Assembly (NCBI RefSeq): GCF_025151995.1
Contig: NZ_CP102290.1
Location: 1,302,001 to 1,366,000 of the forward strand
Length of the DNA stretch: 64,000 nucleotides
Source: Ruminococcus gauvreauii
Lineage (GTDB): Bacteria > Bacillota > Clostridia > Lachnospirales > Lachnospiraceae
Reading direction: 5' to 3'
The translations under genes and the position numbers were made by a program. Below are positions 60,855 to 64,000 of this stretch, one piece after another. How positions within the stretch are numbered: position 1 is the first letter of the stretch; each line of letters opens with the position of its first letter. The notes beneath the pieces were generated by a model. That model was not told the DNA's origin and did not search any database. It saw only the letters and a program-made list of their open reading frames with translations.

Positions 60855-61069
60855 ATCAAAAGAAATAAAAAATTAAAAAAGTACTACAAGGAGGATAAAC
60901 CACCGAGAACTTAACGATTCACCCCAAAGTCTGATGAAAGAGAGGTACGGACCACCAAAAACGTAACTTGAACCTAAAAGCATCTAAGTAACTAAAATGA
61001 GGTACACTCCAATGGACAACGAATTTTAAAAGGAACTATCAGAAATGTCAATCTCTGATAGTTCCTTTT
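60855..61069 (+). ncRNA. Putative small noncoding RNA of about 215 nt
   Basis: The segment is bounded by a consensus promoter and a 16-bp terminator. No open reading frame longer than about ten codons is present. It carries three Shine-Dalgarno-like boxes: AAGGAGG (60889-60895), AGAGGT (60941-60946) and TGAGGT (60998-61003). Imperfect direct repeats about 52-57 bases apart include ACCACC...AAC.TAAC (from 60899 and 60951) and GAGGTAC (60942 and 60999). It does not match tmRNA, SRP, RNase P or 6S RNA as I remember them. Two ACGGAC/ATGGAC hexamers recall the TwoAYGGAY motif but are not in clear hairpin loops. Confidence 0.6.
61028..61069. terminator. Strong bidirectional terminator
   Basis: Perfect 16-bp arms AAAAGGAACTATCAGA (61028-61043) and TCTGATAGTTCCTTTT (61054-61069). 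It ends the putative RNA on the plus strand and the PHP gene on the minus strand. Confidence 0.95.
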
Positions 61070-61088
61070 CCATATCATTTTTCTATTT

Positions 61089-61865
61089 TTAAACCTGTAT
61101 GTTTTTCAGTTCTTTTTTTCTTCTGTGCCGCCGGTAGATTTCCGCCGTTTTGTTATATACGCCAAACGACTGCACCAGCACGGCATTCCATTTTCCGATT
61201 TTATCCTTTGTGGTTTTGCTGTAGATCGTACCGCCGTAGGTCACTTCACCGCCCCGCTGAATATAACGTATCAGATCAGACTCCCGGCGCACCTCCTTCG
61301 GAAAATCCGTAAAGGCTGTACCGATACAGTCATAGCGATGTGCATCGCTTCCTCCGAAACCAGGCTTGTGATACCTGGTCGCCAGACTCTGTGCCGCCTC
61401 ATTACTCTCTTCTGTCTCGCACGCATTAAATGCCTCGATAAAATCAAATTTCCTCAGAATCTCATCCTTGCTTTTCTTCTTTTTCGTGTTCAGAATACTC
61501 AGATAACGCTCGCCGCAGGGATGAGCCGGCCCGAGAATACCGCCGTTTTTGTGCACAACGTCGATCAGCAGTCTTACGGGCAGTCCGCGAAGTTCGAGCA
61601 CACGGATCTTGATACCCTCCGGCATGATGATCAGTATATGCCCCGCATCGATGGTGTCGTATTCGATTCCTTTCAGCACGACAAAATCCTTATGCCGCTT
61701 GCCCTTAATATTGTTTTTCCATTCCCGGTACCCATCATACGAATTGTGGTCAGTCACCAGCATTCCCTTATACCCCAGCTCTTTCAGCCGGAGAATATAC
61801 TCTTCCATCGGTACCCTTCCATCCATAGAACCTTCTTTTGTATGACAGTGCATATCAAATTTCAT
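61089..61865 (-). CDS. PHP domain phosphoesterase
   Basis: A 258-residue metal-dependent phosphoesterase of the PHP family. Metal motifs are FDMHCHTKEGSMDG (residues 3-16), LVTDHNSYDGY (about 36-46), ILGPAHPCGE (about 110) and FGGSDAHRYDC (about 170-180). It probably hydrolyses a phosphate ester or nucleic-acid end; the substrate is unknown. A basic C-terminus (RRHRRKKELKN) may bind nucleic acid. It ends at a strong bidirectional terminator. Confidence 0.9.
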   Translation of the reverse strand: MKFDMHCHTKEGSMDGRVPMEEYILRLKELGYKGMLVTDHNSYDGYREWKNNIKGKRHKDFVVLKGIEYDTIDAGHILIIMPEGIKIRVLELRGLPVRLLIDVVHKNGGILGPAHPCGERYLSILNTKKKKSKDEILRKFDFIEAFNACETEESNEAAQSLATRYHKPGFGGSDAHRYDCIGTAFTDFPKEVRRESDLIRYIQRGGEVTYGGTIYSKTTKDKIGKWNAVLVQSFGVYNKTAEIYRRHRRKKELKNIQV

Positions 61866-61925
61866 ATTATTTTCACCACGATTCTCTTTTCCTTAGCATG
61901 GACAGTTTAAGGGTTTTCATACGTA

Positions 61926-62363
61926 TCAGCCGCAAAGTTCGGATACCACCTGATTGATCACCTTACCGTCAGCTTTTCCTTTCAGCTCTGCCATCACCGC
62001 CTTCATGATCTGCCCCTTGTTCTTCGTTGCAATAACATCCGCAAATTTTTCTGTCAAAACTGCTTTCACTTCTTCAGCAGACAGCAGTTTCGGTGCATAC
62101 TCACTGATAATCTCATATCTTGCCTGATATTCCGCCTTCAGATCGGCACGTTCATCCGGGCAGGTGTCCACCTGCTCCTTCACTGTTTTCATTTCTTTTA
62201 AGATTACACGGTCTACCAGTTCCTCAGAAATATCTTCCCGGCATCCCTCGTCGATCGCAGCCTTTTTCACCGCGGCGACCACCGAAGAGATGGCTTCCTT
62301 TCGCACCTTGTCCCTGGCCTTCATGGCCGTAACCATATCTTTTCTCAATTGTTCCAGCTGCAT
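61926..62363 (-). CDS. GatB/YqeY domain protein
   Basis: A 145-residue protein of the GatB/YqeY family: helical N-terminus RKDMVTAMKARDKVRKEAIS, central segment with acidic helices, and the C-terminal tail GQIMKAVMAELKGKADG with the family MxxxM-type pattern. The tail resembles the tRNA-binding end of GatB, but the function of stand-alone YqeY is not established. AAGGAGGAG precedes ATG 62363; the frame to 62465 overlaps the upstream gene. It follows the radical SAM gene by 16 bases. Confidence 0.94.
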   Translation of the reverse strand: MQLEQLRKDMVTAMKARDKVRKEAISSVVAAVKKAAIDEGCREDISEELVDRVILKEMKTVKEQVDTCPDERADLKAEYQARYEIISEYAPKLLSAEEVKAVLTEKFADVIATKNKGQIMKAVMAELKGKADGKVINQVVSELCG

Positions 62364-62379
62364 GTTAATCTCCTCCTTA

Positions 62380-63249
62380 CTACAGACTTCGGACGCGTTC
62401 CGGCCGATACTTTCCAGCTTCTTCAACCTCGTCCAGTTTTCTGAGCATCCCTTCGATATCCTCATTCAGATTACCTTTCAGTACAACATAGTTTGACGCA
62501 TGATTGGCACGGAATACGGTTCCCGGAGAATCTACATTTGTCAGAAACAGCCGCATCTCTTCCACCACTTCATCCGGTGTCAGCAGCTCCATCTCACCAG
62601 CCGCAATCTTCCTGTAGATCTCGGTCGATTCATCCAGCATCAGGGTCAGAAATCCAACGTAATCCGGACGGATATCGCTGATCAGCTTCGCTGACTCAAC
62701 CGCATGTTCTTTCCTGCGTGCCCGTCCGCCAAGCCCTGAGATCAGCGTAATGGACGACTGTATACCCGCGCGGCGCAGTTTTCTTCCTGCTTCAATGATC
62801 TCTTCCCTGCTGACTCCCTTGTTGATATCCTTCAGCGTCACGGCATCGCCTGATTCCGCTCCCATATAAACCATTCCCAGACCTGCTTCTGCCAGCGATT
62901 TCAGTTCATCCTCCGACTTTCTCAGTATATCTCCCGGTGTTCCGTATGAGGTCACACGTTCCGCGGACGGAAACTTTTCTTTGATAAAGTTCAGGATATC
63001 CAGAAGATCGGGCGTTTTCACAATCAGTGCATCACCATCGGCAAGGAATATCCTGCGGATGTTGTCGCCGTAATTGTCATAAGCCGTCTGAAAGTCTTCC
63101 AGCACCTCTTCTTTTTTTCGGATCCTGAATTTTTTATCTTTATACATGGTGCAGAACGTACACGCATTATGGGCACATCCGATGGTCACCTGGACAATCA
63201 GACTTCTCGCTTCGCTTGGGGGTCTGTATACCATTCCTTCGTATCTCAA
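62380..63249 (-). CDS. Radical SAM protein with CX4CX2C cluster motif
   Basis: A 289-residue Fe-S enzyme. The cluster cysteines C25, C30 and C33 lie in TIGCAHNACTFC, giving CX4CX2C rather than the usual CX3CX2C. Other SAM-domain features are IFLADGDALIV (about 68-78), YMGAESGDA (about 127-135) and a helical C-terminus. The start is a TTG at 63249 with AGAGGG upstream; an ATG 15 bases further in is possible. The reaction is unknown. It is probably co-transcribed with YqeY. Confidence 0.88.
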   Translation of the reverse strand: MRYEGMVYRPPSEARSLIVQVTIGCAHNACTFCTMYKDKKFRIRKKEEVLEDFQTAYDNYGDNIRRIFLADGDALIVKTPDLLDILNFIKEKFPSAERVTSYGTPGDILRKSEDELKSLAEAGLGMVYMGAESGDAVTLKDINKGVSREEIIEAGRKLRRAGIQSSITLISGLGGRARRKEHAVESAKLISDIRPDYVGFLTLMLDESTEIYRKIAAGEMELLTPDEVVEEMRLFLTNVDSPGTVFRANHASNYVVLKGNLNEDIEGMLRKLDEVEEAGKYRPERVRSL

Positions 63250-63471
63250 GTCTTCATCCCTCTTTCTGTTCTTAAATATATATAACTATTCCAAAGAACT
63301 CTTCGTCCCGAACAGTTACGTACATTTATTATAGCACAATCTTTTTCGTGAGCAAGGTCTGGATGAATTTTTACACATTTTTAATGCAGGGTCTGCCGTT
63401 TCCCGTTATACTAAAACCATAACGCTGATAATACGCCATTGGATAAGGAGCGACGAAAGGAGGCGACTGTT

Positions 63472-64000
63472 TTGCATGAAAGCCGCTTGTTTAAAATCTT
63501 ATATTATCTGCTTGACAGAGGAAAAACCACGGCAGCCGAGCTTGCCGCACAGTTTGAGGTGTCTGTCAGGACCATTTACCGTGACATCGATGCGTTGAGC
63601 AGTGCCGGAATCCCCATCTATTCCGTGCAGGGAAAAGGCGGCGGAATCTTTCTTTTAGAAGGCTATGTCATGGATAAAACCTTTATTTCCGCCGAGGAAC
63701 AGCAGCAGCTCATGATGGCGCTGCAGAGTCTGCCCGCAGCATCTCAGGAGATCAGCAGTCTTCTCAGCAAACTTGGCGCCATGTTTCAGCAGAACACCCG
63801 GGACTGGGTTCAGGTTGATTTTTCGCGCTGGGGGAGTACCGAATCTGACCGAAAAAAGTTCTCGCTCATAAAGAATGCGATACTGAACCGCCAATGTCTG
63901 TCGTTCCACTACTTTAATTCCGCAGGACAAGGTACCGACCGAAAGGTCAGGCCGGCGAGACTCCTCTATAAGGCAAACGCATGGTATCTTCAGGCGCTGT
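63472..64000 (+). CDS. HTH/WYL domain transcriptional regulator (YafY-like), 3' end outside window
   Basis: The first 176 codons of a DeoR-type helix-turn-helix regulator with a WYL domain. The HTH covers about 1-60 (LAAQFEVSVRTIYRDIDAL, then GKGGGIFLLEGY). A helical linker follows, and the WYL domain begins near 130 (LIKNAILNRQCLSFHYFN, VRPARLLYKANAWYLQAL at the edge). The TTG at 63472 is chosen: AAGGAGG lies eight bases upstream and the frame continues cleanly to the window end. WYL proteins sense nucleic acid or small ligands and often control stress or defence genes. Confidence 0.9.
   Translation, partial: MHESRLFKILYYLLDRGKTTAAELAAQFEVSVRTIYRDIDALSSAGIPIYSVQGKGGGIFLLEGYVMDKTFISAEEQQQLMMALQSLPAASQEISSLLSKLGAMFQQNTRDWVQVDFSRWGSTESDRKKFSLIKNAILNRQCLSFHYFNSAGQGTDRKVRPARLLYKANAWYLQAL

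Noticed and set aside
60930..61028. Two ten-codon frames (beginning MKERYGP and MRYTPMD) inside the putative RNA
   Set aside because: Neither has a properly spaced ribosome site and both are too short to support as genes without conservation data.
63476..63516. ATG start just after the TTG of the WYL regulator
   Set aside because: It is in another frame that does not continue into the HTH and WYL sequence.

Overview
The window looks like a chromosomal segment of an anaerobic Clostridia species, most likely a Lachnospiraceae-type gut bacterium. The evidence is strong AGGAGG ribosome sites with some TTG starts, a TSCPD protein, YARHG and DUF4367-type proteins, a Firmicute-type Flp1/Tad pilus locus, GHKL/LytTR regulation and many intrinsic terminators. 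I saw no rRNA, tRNA, CRISPR array, transposase or phage gene, so this appears to be ordinary chromosome with accessory islands.

Layout. 1-10300: a sugar or polyol island. It holds a Gfo/Idh/MocA dehydrogenase (cut by the window edge), an IolE-like TIM-barrel isomerase, an AraC regulator, a uroporphyrinogen-decarboxylase-family protein and an RbsABC-type importer (binding lipoprotein, double ATPase, permease). Two paralogous AraC regulators bracket the importer. 10400-14160: an Old-Yellow-Enzyme/Fe-S/FAD reductase, a LysR regulator and a class IV aminotransferase, probably one unit. 14285-17433: an NYN-LOTUS protein, an unknown protein, then a structured leader followed by an Lrp regulator overlapping a class I aminotransferase. 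17480-22510: a GHKL kinase/LytTR regulator pair facing a Bce-type ABC exporter. 22570-28090: an HdeD-like protein, a polysaccharide deacetylase, a three-gene surface-protein cassette with a sortase-like signal, a diguanylate cyclase and a flavodoxin-like reductase. 28190-37065: a MacA/MacB-like adaptor and permease with no ATPase, an aconitase-family hydratase and an OmpR-type two-component system. 37280-45830: mixed housekeeping and surface genes (nitroreductase, glucose-6-phosphate isomerase, MTA/SAH nucleosidase, beta-CASP nuclease) with a remarkable 133-bp multi-stem palindromic element at 39057-39189. 45900-48820: a sigma factor and its probable DUF4367 partner, separated by a divergent murG, plus a HIT protein. 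49684-59996: a complete 12-gene Tad/Flp pilus operon on the minus strand, including a 56-codon Flp1 pilin and ending in FHA and rhomboid genes. 60200-64000: a YbaK deacylase, a probable noncoding RNA with consensus promoter and terminator (60820-61069), a PHP phosphoesterase, YqeY, a radical SAM protein and a truncated WYL regulator.

The best candidates for undescribed biology are the three noncoding structures (39057-39189, 60820-61069 and 15640-15731) and the unusual components of the Tad operon: a TadC with an inserted domain, a TadE-like protein with Cys/His modules, two prepilin peptidases and a terminal rhomboid. All functional calls rest on motif recognition by eye; no database search was run.
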